This document shows, one piece after another, positions 17,833 through 26,242 of a stretch of 64,000 nucleotides of DNA; the stretch's first letter is position 1, and every line of letters begins with the position of its first letter. Under the pieces are notes generated by a model that was given only the letters and a program-made list of their open reading frames with translations, ran no database searches and was not told the origin of the DNA. The stretch comes from Caballeronia turbans. GTDB lineage: Bacteria; Pseudomonadota; Gammaproteobacteria; Burkholderiales; Burkholderiaceae. Made by a program: the position numbers and the translations under genes. The stretch lies in NCBI GenBank assembly GCA_001544655.2, contig FCOD02000026.1:18473-82472 (forward strand), given 5' to 3'.

Positions 17833-18123
17833 ATGAACACACCACAAACCACCAAGGAACAGCGATCCGCGTCACCCGCCTTCATCGTCCGCCCCTACGC
17901 TAAACGAGGGACCAAGACCGCCGCCCGTGAAGCGGCCCGCAAGGCCGGACAGAAGACGTTCCTATTCACCTGCAACGCCCACGGTCTCACCGTCTTTGGG
18001 ACCGCAGGGGGCGGCCATTGCCGCGAATGCACCGCAGCCCGGAAACGCGCCGCCTACGAGCGCCAGAAGCGAGCCGAGATGGAGGCCGCCTTGACCACGA
18101 ACCAAGGAGGCGGTCTGAAATGA
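17833..18123 (+). CDS. Small zinc-finger-like protein
   Basis: 96 residues, basic. A C-x2-H ... C-x2-C set (TCNAHGLTVFGTAGGGHCREC) suggests one zinc ribbon, followed by a charged helix (RKRAAYERQKRAEMEAA). The next gene has the same arrangement near its N terminus, so the two look related. The ATG of the nuclease gene overlaps this stop (ATGA), implying coupled translation. First gene after the promoter-like array. Confidence 0.6.
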   Translation: MNTPQTTKEQRSASPAFIVRPYAKRGTKTAAREAARKAGQKTFLFTCNAHGLTVFGTAGGGHCRECTAARKRAAYERQKRAEMEAALTTNQGGGLK

Positions 18124-18950
18124 CGACAAACGCACCTCTCAGCAAGTCCGCCATGGCCCGCGAGGCCCGAAAGCGCGGCGAACGATTCTTCCAAGCGCCC
18201 TGCGTGCGCCATGGAGAGCAGCCGCACTATGCCAGCACCCGTGCATGCTCGGTGTGCCAAGCGGACCGCAACGCGCCCAAGAACAGTGCTGCAGCCGAGC
18301 GATACCGCGATGATACGGAATACCGAGAGCATGTACGCGACACCGGCAACAAGGCGCGAAGGAAGCGCCGCGAAAACCCGGACTACCGAGAGGCCGAACG
18401 AGCATATGAGCGAGAGCGAGAAGCCAATCGAAAGACCGTCGATCCGGCATACGTGCGACACCTACGCGCAAAAGCGGTGAATGGGGGCGCGGTCCTTCGA
18501 ATGCGCAAGGGAAAAGAAGCCCGTCCCGATACCGCGATGCCGAGCAAGGAGACGCTACGCGAGTGCTACGAGTTCGCGCTACGCGCCCCCGAGGGCTGTG
18601 AACTCGACCATGGCTGCCCTTTGCGCGGCGTCCACCCCGTGACCGGAAAAGATACGGTTTGTGGTCTGCATGTTCCCTACAACCTTGAGCCAATGACGAA
18701 GAGGTCAAACACCATCAAGCGGCATTTCTTCGACCCCGAGAACCCCCTCGAATTCCAGAAGCCGTACAACTCCTTTCCAGGCGGTCAGTTCCACGGAGAC
18801 CACGCGGAGGACGAGTTCATGCGGTACACCACGCCGACCACGCTCCACATCATGACCATGGCGGAATTCAAGGAGGCCATTGTGGAAGGTGGTAACGCCG
18901 ACATGCACGAGTTCCTACTGCGACTTGCCGACGATGCCCCCGAACTCTAA
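18120..18950 (+). CDS. HNH-type endonuclease with N-terminal zinc ribbon
   Basis: 276 residues. A C-x2-H...C-x2-C ribbon (APCVRHGEQPHYASTRACSVC) and a long charged helical linker lead to an HNH-like core: CELDHGCPLRG, then VCGLHVPYNLEPMTKRSNTIK, which gives the DH, the central Asn and the N-x2-K typical of phage HNH and endonuclease-VII-like enzymes. Could nick or resolve phage DNA, or act in packaging. The overlapping ATGA start ties it to the preceding gene. Confidence 0.65.
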   Translation: MTTNAPLSKSAMAREARKRGERFFQAPCVRHGEQPHYASTRACSVCQADRNAPKNSAAAERYRDDTEYREHVRDTGNKARRKRRENPDYREAERAYEREREANRKTVDPAYVRHLRAKAVNGGAVLRMRKGKEARPDTAMPSKETLRECYEFALRAPEGCELDHGCPLRGVHPVTGKDTVCGLHVPYNLEPMTKRSNTIKRHFFDPENPLEFQKPYNSFPGGQFHGDHAEDEFMRYTTPTTLHIMTMAEFKEAIVEGGNADMHEFLLRLADDAPEL

Positions 18951-19080
18951 TAGAGCCTTCCGCGACTCCCTCGCAGTACCCAAAGTACTCGAAGTACCCG
19001 CAGCACCTCGCGAGCCTTCCCCGGCCCGCAACTTCCCCAGGGGTCTCCCGACCCTTCCCGCAGTTCCTTTCCCTACCATC

Positions 19081-20289
19081 ATGATCAAAACAATCTTCAA
19101 CATTTTCTTCCCGGCGCTCCGACTCGCCAAGGGCCTCAACGTAGCGGCAGCCGCAGTCGGTGCGGGCATCGGCGCAGTCGGCAGCGCCATCTCTGCAAGC
19201 AACGCCGCAGACGCCCAGAAGTCTGCAGCCGAGGCCGCTAACAGCCCTTGGTCCAAAGCGCAGCCCTACATCTCCGGGGAGTTCCAGGGTGCCCAGGATG
19301 CCCTCCACAACGGCCTCGGAATGGGGACGTATTCGGGCGAACGGGTTGCCGGTCTGAACCCCTACCAGACCCAGGGCGCCGACCAGACCGCAGCCTATGC
19401 AGATGGAAACGGCGTCAACACGGCCAACCACTTCTATAGCACCGGTATGGGCCTCACAGGCGCTGGCGCTGGCTTTGGCAGCAATGCCCAGGGTCTGTTA
19501 GCGCAGGCGCAGCAGGACCCGACCCAGGGGTTTCTAAGCTACGCAAACGGCCTGGCTAATAGCAGCATGGCGGATAACCTAATTACTGCGGCGAACCGCG
19601 ACGCCTCTAGGAGCCTGAACGAGTTGCAGCTTCCATCCCTGGCCGTCTCTGCGGCAGGCAACGGGAACATGGACTCGACCCGTACCGGTGTGACGCAAGC
19701 CATCCTGCAACGCAATGCGTCCGAGCAGATGGCAGACACCGCAGCGCAGATCCGTGGGCAGCTTTTCAACACCGGCCTACAGACCGCCCAGTCCCAGTAC
19801 AACGCAAACGCGGATCGCGCACTGAACGCCAATGGCCAGCTTGGCCAAGCCTTTGGCCTCGGTTCTTCAGCACTGCTAAACGGTCAACAAGCGAACGGCA
19901 ACAATTTCGACCAAATGACCGCAGCGGGGGGCCTCTATCAGACCCAGAACCAGAACCTAGACAACGCGGCCATGGCTCAGTTTAACGAGCAGCAGTCCAC
20001 GCCGCTCAACCTGTACGGCCAATACATGAACGTGATTAACGGCAAGTGGGGCGGTCAGCCGGTTAGCTCCGTGGGACCCTCTGTTGCCGGAAATTTCCTT
20101 CAAGGTGCCGCTGGCGGGGGCCTTACGGGCGCAGGACTCGCTAGCAAGCTCGGGGGCTACGGAGACAGCGGAGCTACGAGCTACGGCAACACCTTCACGA
20201 TGCCAGGCGGCACGGATTACGAATCGGCGGCGAGTTCGGCAGTCCAGATGCCTGCGGGCCTCAGCGCCTTCGGCTACGGCTACGAATAA
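19081..20289 (+). CDS. Podovirus internal-virion-like protein
   Basis: 402 residues from ATG 19081; the frame stays open back to 18880, but the extension is Pro-rich and overlaps the nuclease gene. The N terminus is hydrophobic and Gly/Ala-rich (AAAAVGAGIGAVGSAISASNA), followed by SPWSKAQPYISGEFQGAQDAL and VAGLNPYQTQGA, motifs I associate with podovirus internal or DNA-ejection proteins, then a long Gln/Asn/Ala-rich helical middle and a Gly-rich end. Assignment by composition and motif, not by search. Confidence 0.5.
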   Translation: MIKTIFNIFFPALRLAKGLNVAAAAVGAGIGAVGSAISASNAADAQKSAAEAANSPWSKAQPYISGEFQGAQDALHNGLGMGTYSGERVAGLNPYQTQGADQTAAYADGNGVNTANHFYSTGMGLTGAGAGFGSNAQGLLAQAQQDPTQGFLSYANGLANSSMADNLITAANRDASRSLNELQLPSLAVSAAGNGNMDSTRTGVTQAILQRNASEQMADTAAQIRGQLFNTGLQTAQSQYNANADRALNANGQLGQAFGLGSSALLNGQQANGNNFDQMTAAGGLYQTQNQNLDNAAMAQFNEQQSTPLNLYGQYMNVINGKWGGQPVSSVGPSVAGNFLQGAAGGGLTGAGLASKLGGYGDSGATSYGNTFTMPGGTDYESAASSAVQMPAGLSAFGYGYE

Positions 20290-20428
20290 GGCGACGCTCC
20301 CACGGCTAACCCGCTTTCCGGTACGGCCTTCCGCCCCTCCACCAAACCCATGAACACCAGGACGCGGCCCCATGCAGGCGCGAGGGATACCCGCGTCCAA
20401 CCTTCACTAACTTGAGAATCCAACAGCA

Positions 20429-21784
20429 ATGAACAATGACGGTTATTCGTTTGACATGCCTCCCGGCATTGATCCGCGTGACGACGGATCGCACAGCCTC
20501 CCCGCGTACCTTGGACAGGCCCTGCAGTTCTACGGCACCGACAAATCGACCCCGCTTCCGAGCTATCTAAGCTACCCGCTCAACAATCAACCCGGTCAGT
20601 CCATGTTCGGCGGTGGCGCTCCGCTGCAGACCCCGATGCAGCAGGCCATGGCCCCGCAGACGCCCGACACCGCTATCTCCCAAGCCATGGCCCCGCAACG
20701 GGCCGCGCCGACCGCGATCAGCAACGCGATGGCCCCAGCGCCCCTTACGCCGATCCAAGCGGCCTTTCAGAACCAAGCGACCAACCCCGACTTGGCGAAA
20801 GCTAACGCATTGATCGCCGCAGGGTCTGCGCTAATGGGCGGCAAGGACCTGCAGCAGGGCTTGGCCAACGCGGGCACTGCTTTCAGCAACACCTTCGACC
20901 AGACCCTGAACCAACAACGAGACCTGAACACGCCTCGAGTCGCCCCGCTGGGCCAGGATGGCGCGTTTTCTATGGTACAGATGCCAGGTCAGCAGCCGCA
21001 GGTTGTGTCGAACGACCAGGTCCAGAACTACGTCTTGGGCAAGGCACGGGCGCAGAAGGCATTCGAACTGCAGAACGACATTGCCAAGCAGACCATGGAG
21101 CAACAACGCGCTGCGGCCAAGCTCGACCAGACCAACAGTCAGCAGGCTGTGCCGGTCCTGACCAATCTCCAATCATCGCAGGCCGGTCTCAACGCGGCGC
21201 AGGCTGTCACAGACGCCCTCAAGAGCGATTCTGACCGCTCCCTGGCGCTCAAGGCCTATTCCGCGCTCAAGCCGACGCTTCAGCGCCTCGCGGCTGCTTC
21301 GGGCGTCCCAGCGATGGCGCAAGCCGCCTCGGACTACAACACCCTGAATAATGCCCGCATCGACGGCGCGAAGATGGAAGTGTCCGGTTTGAATGGCTCG
21401 CTGAGCAACGACGAGTGGACCCGTGCTGTTGGAGCAGTCCCGCATCCCTCGGACTCCCCTGAGGTCTGGGACAGCTACTACGAACGTGCGAACCCGCTGC
21501 TTACGAGCCGCGTGGGTTTCTATTCGGACGTCGTCAAGCGTGGCCAGGAAGCAGCGAACCGCGCTCTCAACCCGTACGGGCCTAACGACCGTCCTAACCT
21601 CGGTGCGCCCCAGGTGCCCCAAGCGGTCCAAGCACATCGAGCGCCCCAAGGATCCCAAGCCGCTCAATCGTCGGGTTCCGGATCGTATCAACCCGTGACC
21701 GTCGCGAGCTTCGCGGATGCAAACCGTCTGCCGTCTGGGACTGTCTTCCAAGCGCCTGATGGGTCGCTTAGGAAGAAGCCGTAA
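20429..21784 (+). CDS. Second internal-virion-like protein, Gln/Ala-rich
   Basis: 451 residues. The N-terminal third has repeats of the type QQAMAPQTPDTAISQAMAPQ / TAISNAMAPAPLTPIQ; the middle is a long helical Gln-rich region (QNDIAKQTMEQQRAAAKLDQ); the C terminus ends in SFADANRLPSGTVFQAPDGS, similar to small beta modules at the ends of phage structural proteins. Same strand as the preceding gene, 139 bases later. Function inferred from composition and context. Confidence 0.5.
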   Translation: MNNDGYSFDMPPGIDPRDDGSHSLPAYLGQALQFYGTDKSTPLPSYLSYPLNNQPGQSMFGGGAPLQTPMQQAMAPQTPDTAISQAMAPQRAAPTAISNAMAPAPLTPIQAAFQNQATNPDLAKANALIAAGSALMGGKDLQQGLANAGTAFSNTFDQTLNQQRDLNTPRVAPLGQDGAFSMVQMPGQQPQVVSNDQVQNYVLGKARAQKAFELQNDIAKQTMEQQRAAAKLDQTNSQQAVPVLTNLQSSQAGLNAAQAVTDALKSDSDRSLALKAYSALKPTLQRLAAASGVPAMAQAASDYNTLNNARIDGAKMEVSGLNGSLSNDEWTRAVGAVPHPSDSPEVWDSYYERANPLLTSRVGFYSDVVKRGQEAANRALNPYGPNDRPNLGAPQVPQAVQAHRAPQGSQAAQSSGSGSYQPVTVASFADANRLPSGTVFQAPDGSLRKKP

Positions 21785-22129
21785 CCCCAAGACCAGTAGG
21801 GTTCTAGGGTATGGCTTGGCCAGAGGGAGACCAAAAAAGGATCTCAGCGCCCTAGATCATGATCGATATAGGAGACCAATTATTGACCATCTCCGAAGAG
21901 ATCTATGGCGCTGCTCGGATTCTTTTCTTTGATTGATTAATCGGTCTTTCCTCTTAGTGGTCCCCTCCCCAAGCTGCACCTTAGGTCCCTTGGGTCCTCT
22001 TCCTCTGGTCTGGAAGAGGTTCGCCTATCGCCCTTGTTATTTATATAGGCGAAATCGCTGAGACCCTTTCCCCATAAGGGTTTGCGGTTTCGAATTCGGA
22101 TGTAAAACATCAAAAAATGAACCTGACGA
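21785..22129. other. AT-rich intergenic region with tandem hairpins
   Basis: 345 bases, clearly richer in A and T than the surroundings. Contains three consecutive inverted repeats (21996-22085) and two GGAGACCA words (21822, 21872) that resemble T7-class transcription starts only weakly. No gene seen. Confidence 0.5.
21996..22091. ncRNA. Structured RNA or terminator block: three hairpins in a row
   Basis: Hairpin 1: CCTCTTCC (21996-22003) with GGAAGAGG (22012-22019). Hairpin 2: TTCGCCTAT (22020-22028) with ATAGGCGAA (22045-22053). Hairpin 3: ACCCTT (22063-22068) with AAGGGT (22076-22081), extended by an outer GAAATCGC / GCGGTTTC arm that overlaps hairpin 2, so two alternative folds are possible. 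Could end transcription after the virion-like genes or form an RNA leader for 22130. Confidence 0.4.
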
Positions 22130-22732
22130 ATGAAGATCGACAATGAAGAAATCAGGGCTCTGGACTCCGTGGAAACCCCACAGAAGGAGCGCTATGAAGC
22201 CTTCGGGGGGACCTACAAAGTGGTACCGAAGGGACGCCTTCGTGCGGCAGGGTGGCGGGTGACGCGAAGCATGCGGCCCGTAATTTATCGCGCCCCCGAA
22301 ACGTGGTTAGACAACGAGACCGGGGAGATCCTGACTACGAGCGAGGCGAAGAAGCGCGGGATCAGGTTGCCGCTGGCCCGCTCCGCGTCCGAAAAGATGC
22401 TAGACCTGTGCGAGTGCGTGACATCTTGCCCAGCCAGCGAACGCCCTTTCGTGTCGTTCCTCCTGAAGATGCGCAATCATCGCGGCGGTCTTTTGGCTCC
22501 CTTGGAATCCCTGATTGACCAATGGATTGATTGCGAATGTCCCGGTATTCGGTCGACAAACAAGGCACGTAAGCGCAAACAACTTCGCGGCATCATTGAC
22601 CGACGCCGGTTGATGACAAACGATACGACTATGGCGAGAAACCTCATGTTGCTTAATCCAAACATGACGAAGCAGGACGTCATCGAGGAAGGAGCAAAGC
22701 GGTACAACCTGCGCGCTGCGCTGAGGCCTTGA
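22130..22732 (+). CDS. Unknown protein of the element
   Basis: 200 residues, basic and mostly helical toward the end (NKARKRKQLRGIIDRRRLMTNDTTMARNL). No recognisable motif. AT-rich upstream sequence and weak ribosome site; ATG at 22130 begins MKIDNEEIRALDS. The basic helical C terminus could bind nucleic acid. A role in element control is a guess. Confidence 0.5.
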   Translation: MKIDNEEIRALDSVETPQKERYEAFGGTYKVVPKGRLRAAGWRVTRSMRPVIYRAPETWLDNETGEILTTSEAKKRGIRLPLARSASEKMLDLCECVTSCPASERPFVSFLLKMRNHRGGLLAPLESLIDQWIDCECPGIRSTNKARKRKQLRGIIDRRRLMTNDTTMARNLMLLNPNMTKQDVIEEGAKRYNLRAALRP

Positions 22733-23055
22733 ACTGCACGAATCCTTGTTCGGCGTCGCCTGTTCGGCATCGCCTGTTCGGCGGCCGCCAGGACTCCCCG
22801 CAGCCCCTGCGAAGTGGAAGCAGGAAACAGACGACGCGGTCGAGCAACACATGCGTGAACTCAAGCCGCACGGGTCGATCACCCGCTTAAGCTTCGGAGG
22901 GGCGACGACCTGGCGAGGCTCGCTGCGTACCAGCCCGCGATGGCGGCGCGACTACCGGCACTTGCCAATGCGGATCCTAAGCGGCCGCACGTTCGTACCG
23001 CCTCCTATCGAAGGCCCGACGCGGCTACAATGTGATCCCTGTCGGAGAAAACAAA
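22733..23055. other. Noncoding region upstream of the DUF262 gene
   Basis: About 320 bases. Begins with a 14-base tandem repeat of TGTTCGGCRTCGCC (22747-22760, 22761-22774, partial third copy to 22782). GC content is higher than in the preceding spacer. An open frame crosses it but has host-unlike composition and no ribosome site. Presumably carries the promoter of the DUF262-HEPN pair. Confidence 0.45.
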
Positions 23056-24162
23056 ATGTCGAACGAACTTTTCCAGTCGGACGAGGAAGTGGAAGACCTT
23101 GACGAGGTCAACGAGGTCATTCCAACCGCATACACCATCACCTCCTACGGCGCGGACTACCCGGTCGACGGCCTCGTGAAACGTCTCGGGCAAGGCGATA
23201 TTGTCGTCCCGCTCTTCAACATGCCCCCGGGGCACGACCAACCCCTTGTTGGCTTCCAGCGCGAGTTCGTTTGGACGCGCCCGCAGTGCGATCGCTTTGT
23301 CGAATCCCTACTGCTTGGACTTCCTGTGCCGGGAATCTTCTTGGTGAAAGAGTCCAGCGGGAGGCTTCTTGTGTTGGACGGTCAGCAACGTCTGAGAACG
23401 CTTCAGTATTTTTATGGCGGGCTTATCCAAGGTAAGGAATTCTCCCTGGATAACGTACAGGATAAGTGGCGCGGACGGACATATAAAACGCTCGAGGTAG
23501 ATGACAGGCGACGGCTCGATGACAGCATCATTCACGCCACTATCGTGAGACAGGACGAGCCCTCCGATGACATGAGCAGCATCTACATGGTTTTTGAACG
23601 TCTGAACTCCGGAGGGACGTTTCTGCAGCCCCAGGAGATTCGGGTGGCGCTCTATCATGGAAAGTTAGCGACGCTACTAAGTTCGCTCAATGAAGGCGAG
23701 TCGTGGAGAGCGCTCTACGGAAAGAAAAGCGCACGCCTCAAGGATTTGGAACTGATTCTCCGTTTTTTCGCGCTGTTCTATCAGGCAAAGTCCTACAAAC
23801 GCCCGATGAAAGAATTTTTGAATCGTTACATGGCGTCCAACATGAACCTTCAGGCTGTAGGGGAAGACGCGCTTCGCTCGCTCTTTGAGACTACTGCGGC
23901 GGCCATTCGCCAGTTTATCGGAGTGCGTGCGTTCCGCCTGAAAGCTGCGATAAACGCGGCTGTGGCCGATTCGGTAATGGTTGGCGTTGCGCGTCGATTG
24001 GCTACCGGAGCGGTGGCGCATCCGGAAGATTTTAAGACCGCGTACGATACTTTGCTGCAAGACTCCGAGTTCTTGAAGGCGAGCGGTCGATCGACTGCAG
24101 ACGAGGAATTTGTTCGGCTGCGGCTTGAGCGCGCTACCAACGCTTTCGCGAAGGTCAGATGA
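23056..24162 (+). CDS. DUF262 (GmrS/ParB-like nuclease fold) protein
   Basis: 368 residues. Start at 23056 is set by the GGAG site 10 bases upstream. The DUF262 signature is complete: GFQREFVWT (residues 67-75), LLVLDGQQRLRTL (residues 104-116) and VFERLNSGGTFLQPQEIR (residues 179-196). The DGQQR motif is the ParB-like nucleotidase/nuclease core found in GmrSD-type restriction and other defence proteins. Its stop overlaps the start of the HEPN gene (ATGA), so the two form one translational unit. Probable anti-phage or toxin-antitoxin function (inference). Confidence 0.85.
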   Translation: MSNELFQSDEEVEDLDEVNEVIPTAYTITSYGADYPVDGLVKRLGQGDIVVPLFNMPPGHDQPLVGFQREFVWTRPQCDRFVESLLLGLPVPGIFLVKESSGRLLVLDGQQRLRTLQYFYGGLIQGKEFSLDNVQDKWRGRTYKTLEVDDRRRLDDSIIHATIVRQDEPSDDMSSIYMVFERLNSGGTFLQPQEIRVALYHGKLATLLSSLNEGESWRALYGKKSARLKDLELILRFFALFYQAKSYKRPMKEFLNRYMASNMNLQAVGEDALRSLFETTAAAIRQFIGVRAFRLKAAINAAVADSVMVGVARRLATGAVAHPEDFKTAYDTLLQDSEFLKASGRSTADEEFVRLRLERATNAFAKVR

Positions 24163-24653
24163 GCGGGCGCAGAGAGGTACACCGCCTCAGGAGTCGCATG
24201 GATGCGACTTTTTCACGCGCCCCCGATCCGACGTCTGATCCTGAATTTCAGGCCGACTTCGCCAAATACTTGTGCGTACTGGTTTCGGGGTACCTCGAAA
24301 GCGCCCTTTGCGCGTTGCTTCTCGGCTTTGCGCAGGCCCGGAGTTCTCGTGAGGTGGCGTCGTTCGTGGAGCGCCAACTCGGCCCCTGGACCAATCCGAA
24401 GGCTGAAAAGATCATCGACTTGTTCGGCTCCTTCAATCAAGACTGGCGCGACAACCTGGCCGCCTACCTTGTCGATCAGCGTAAAGACAGCGTTAATAGC
24501 TTGGTTGCTCTCCGGCACATCATTGCGCACGGCGAATCGGTCGGCACAAGCCTGTCGCAGATTAAATCGCACTACAAGGTTGCCAACGAAGTTATCGATC
24601 ATGTAGCCGATTTAGTGGACCCTCCGACCGGGGCCGGGGCACGTCGAGCATAG
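24159..24653 (+). CDS. HEPN protein paired with DUF262
   Basis: 164 residues, helical. Contains ALRHIIAHGES with the R-x4-H HEPN ribonuclease motif at Arg119 and His124. The N-terminal part DFAKYLCVLVSGYLESAL matches the HEPN groups (MAE_28990-like, RiboL-PSP-like) described beside DUF262 genes. Overlaps the DUF262 gene by four bases. Likely RNase effector, with DUF262 as sensor or partner (inference from family knowledge). Confidence 0.78.
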   Translation: MSGRREVHRLRSRMDATFSRAPDPTSDPEFQADFAKYLCVLVSGYLESALCALLLGFAQARSSREVASFVERQLGPWTNPKAEKIIDLFGSFNQDWRDNLAAYLVDQRKDSVNSLVALRHIIAHGESVGTSLSQIKSHYKVANEVIDHVADLVDPPTGAGARRA

Positions 24654-24715
24654 GTCAAGCAAATGGCTCGGGGGGATGCGGAACGTTACAGCAGCCGTCC
24701 GTAGGATCGACGGAG

Positions 24716-26152
24716 CTACGCATGCACCAGCGCGACCGCATTGGCCAGCCAATCGGCCAACTGCGCCAGGGGGTACCCTTCCCCATAGTTCGCGCCCATG
24801 CCTGGGGTCCTGTGGCCCGTTAGCTGATCCCGAGCGGAGTCCGGACAGCCGACCGCACGCAGCAAGTCCTCCATGCCATGGCGCAGCGAATGGTTACCGA
24901 GCTTGGTCCCGATGAGGCCCTCGCGAGTCCGGACCCACTGCACCAAAGAGGCACTGACGGAGTCCGCCTTGCACTCACTGTCGGTGGTGTACCTAGGGAA
25001 AAGGAAGGCCGAATGGTCCGCGAGCCGCAGCGCGGCCTTAGCCGCCTCCAGGGCCTTGGGCGTCAGCGGAACCTTCCGCGCAGATCCGAGGCCTGTTTTT
25101 AGTGACCGCCAGGGATGCTCCTTCAGGTCTAGATATGGCACGGCGACGCGAAGCTGCACGTCCGCAACCGCAAGGCCGACAATTTCCCCGAGCCGCGCTC
25201 CGGTCTCCGCGACCAAGGTCAGGATGCAGCGCAACTGATCCGGCCCGTGCTTCGCACTCCAAGCGTCCAGGGCGCGATGCAAATACCGGTACTGGTCGAC
25301 GGTGAACGTCTCGCGCTTGACTGCATCCTTACCGGCCTTGGGGATCTCAACCTGGGCGAATACGTTTGGGACGCTGAGTTCGTTCTCGCGAATCGCACGG
25401 GCGAATGCGGCCCTTACGTTGGTAAGGTATCGGCTGACGGTGGTGGTACTCACAGCCTTACCGTCCTTGCTATGCTTCCCGGCGAGAAGCCATTTCACGA
25501 ATTCGTTCACGTCCAGACGCTTCACGCTCTGCAAATCCCGGTCTTTCCCTGGGACCGGCGTGCGACTCTCGAGAAAGGCGAACAGATAACCGAACACCAT
25601 ACGGGCATCCTTCTCTGTCTCGGGTCGCGCCGCCACGTACTGCTCAAGGCAGTCCTCTAGCGTGAACCTTACCCGCCGCTGGACCATCTGGAAGGCCGCT
25701 GCTTGGACGGGCGTCAAATACCTGTCTAACTGCCGCCCTTCCGTAATGTCCTCGCTCTCCACTACAGCGCGGGGAAGCTGGTGCTCTAAGAAGGTGTGGA
25801 AATGGTCGACCGCCTCAGGCGTGTTCTCAGGGGCCGAAGGGTCTACGCCATTCCGGAGCAGTAACTCATGGGCCTCGCGGAGGACGCCTTCCCGCGTCGG
25901 GTTTCTCAATTGCGCCCAATCCCTGTCGGTCTGTTCGACCAACGCTGGGATTAGCTTGGCGGCCACCCGGGGATCCGTGGTCTGAAGAGAGACCACGTAG
26001 TGCACCTTACCCGCGTATTTGGAGCCAACGGGCAGGACCGGCTTAATGTCGTCCGGGACCCGACGCTTGAAAAATAGCAACGAGCCTTTCGACTTCTGCC
26101 AGGCGTATTTGAGCTTTACGGACACGATGGGAGACAGGTGCAATAAGGCCAT
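24716..26152 (-). CDS. Tyrosine site-specific integrase
   Basis: 478 residues from the ATG at 26152; an upstream TTG at 26224 would add 24 residues across the putative arm sites and is less likely. N-terminal SAM-like core-binding region, then catalytic motifs: TGARLGEI (Arg), NHSLRHGME (His-x-x-Arg) and LTGHRTPGMGANYGEGY (His and the Tyr nucleophile). Reads toward the element interior from beside the tRNA, the usual place for an integrase acting on a tRNA 3' end. Convergent with the DUF262-HEPN pair. Confidence 0.92.
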   Translation of the reverse strand: MALLHLSPIVSVKLKYAWQKSKGSLLFFKRRVPDDIKPVLPVGSKYAGKVHYVVSLQTTDPRVAAKLIPALVEQTDRDWAQLRNPTREGVLREAHELLLRNGVDPSAPENTPEAVDHFHTFLEHQLPRAVVESEDITEGRQLDRYLTPVQAAAFQMVQRRVRFTLEDCLEQYVAARPETEKDARMVFGYLFAFLESRTPVPGKDRDLQSVKRLDVNEFVKWLLAGKHSKDGKAVSTTTVSRYLTNVRAAFARAIRENELSVPNVFAQVEIPKAGKDAVKRETFTVDQYRYLHRALDAWSAKHGPDQLRCILTLVAETGARLGEIVGLAVADVQLRVAVPYLDLKEHPWRSLKTGLGSARKVPLTPKALEAAKAALRLADHSAFLFPRYTTDSECKADSVSASLVQWVRTREGLIGTKLGNHSLRHGMEDLLRAVGCPDSARDQLTGHRTPGMGANYGEGYPLAQLADWLANAVALVHA

Positions 26153-26163
26153 GGAGTAACGCT

Positions 26164-26185
26164 TGTAGTAGCGATTGTAGTACCC
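26164..26185. promoter_or_regulatory. Candidate integrase arm-type sites, right end
   Basis: TGTAGTAG (26164) and TGTAGTACCC (26176) in direct orientation between the integrase start and the right core, matching the words at the left end (13370, 13393). Confidence 0.5.
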
Positions 26186-26242
26186 ATGGGTCACCTTGAG
26201 AAGCCCGCCACGTAAGCCTGACAAGGCTCTGAGGGGTAGCGG

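Noticed and set aside
18880-19080. Longer start for the virion-like protein
   Set aside because: The extension is Pro-rich, overlaps the nuclease gene out of frame and has no ribosome site. ATG 19081 begins a hydrophobic segment as expected.
21822-21880. Further T7-like promoters at GGAGACCA words
   Set aside because: Only the initial transcribed bases match; the upstream recognition part does not.
22746-23102. Open frame before the DUF262 gene
   Set aside because: Starts in a tandem repeat, has no ribosome site and runs into the DUF262 gene in another frame.
26153-26224. Integrase start at 26224
   Set aside because: The codon is TTG, without a ribosome site, and the extension would cross the putative arm sites.
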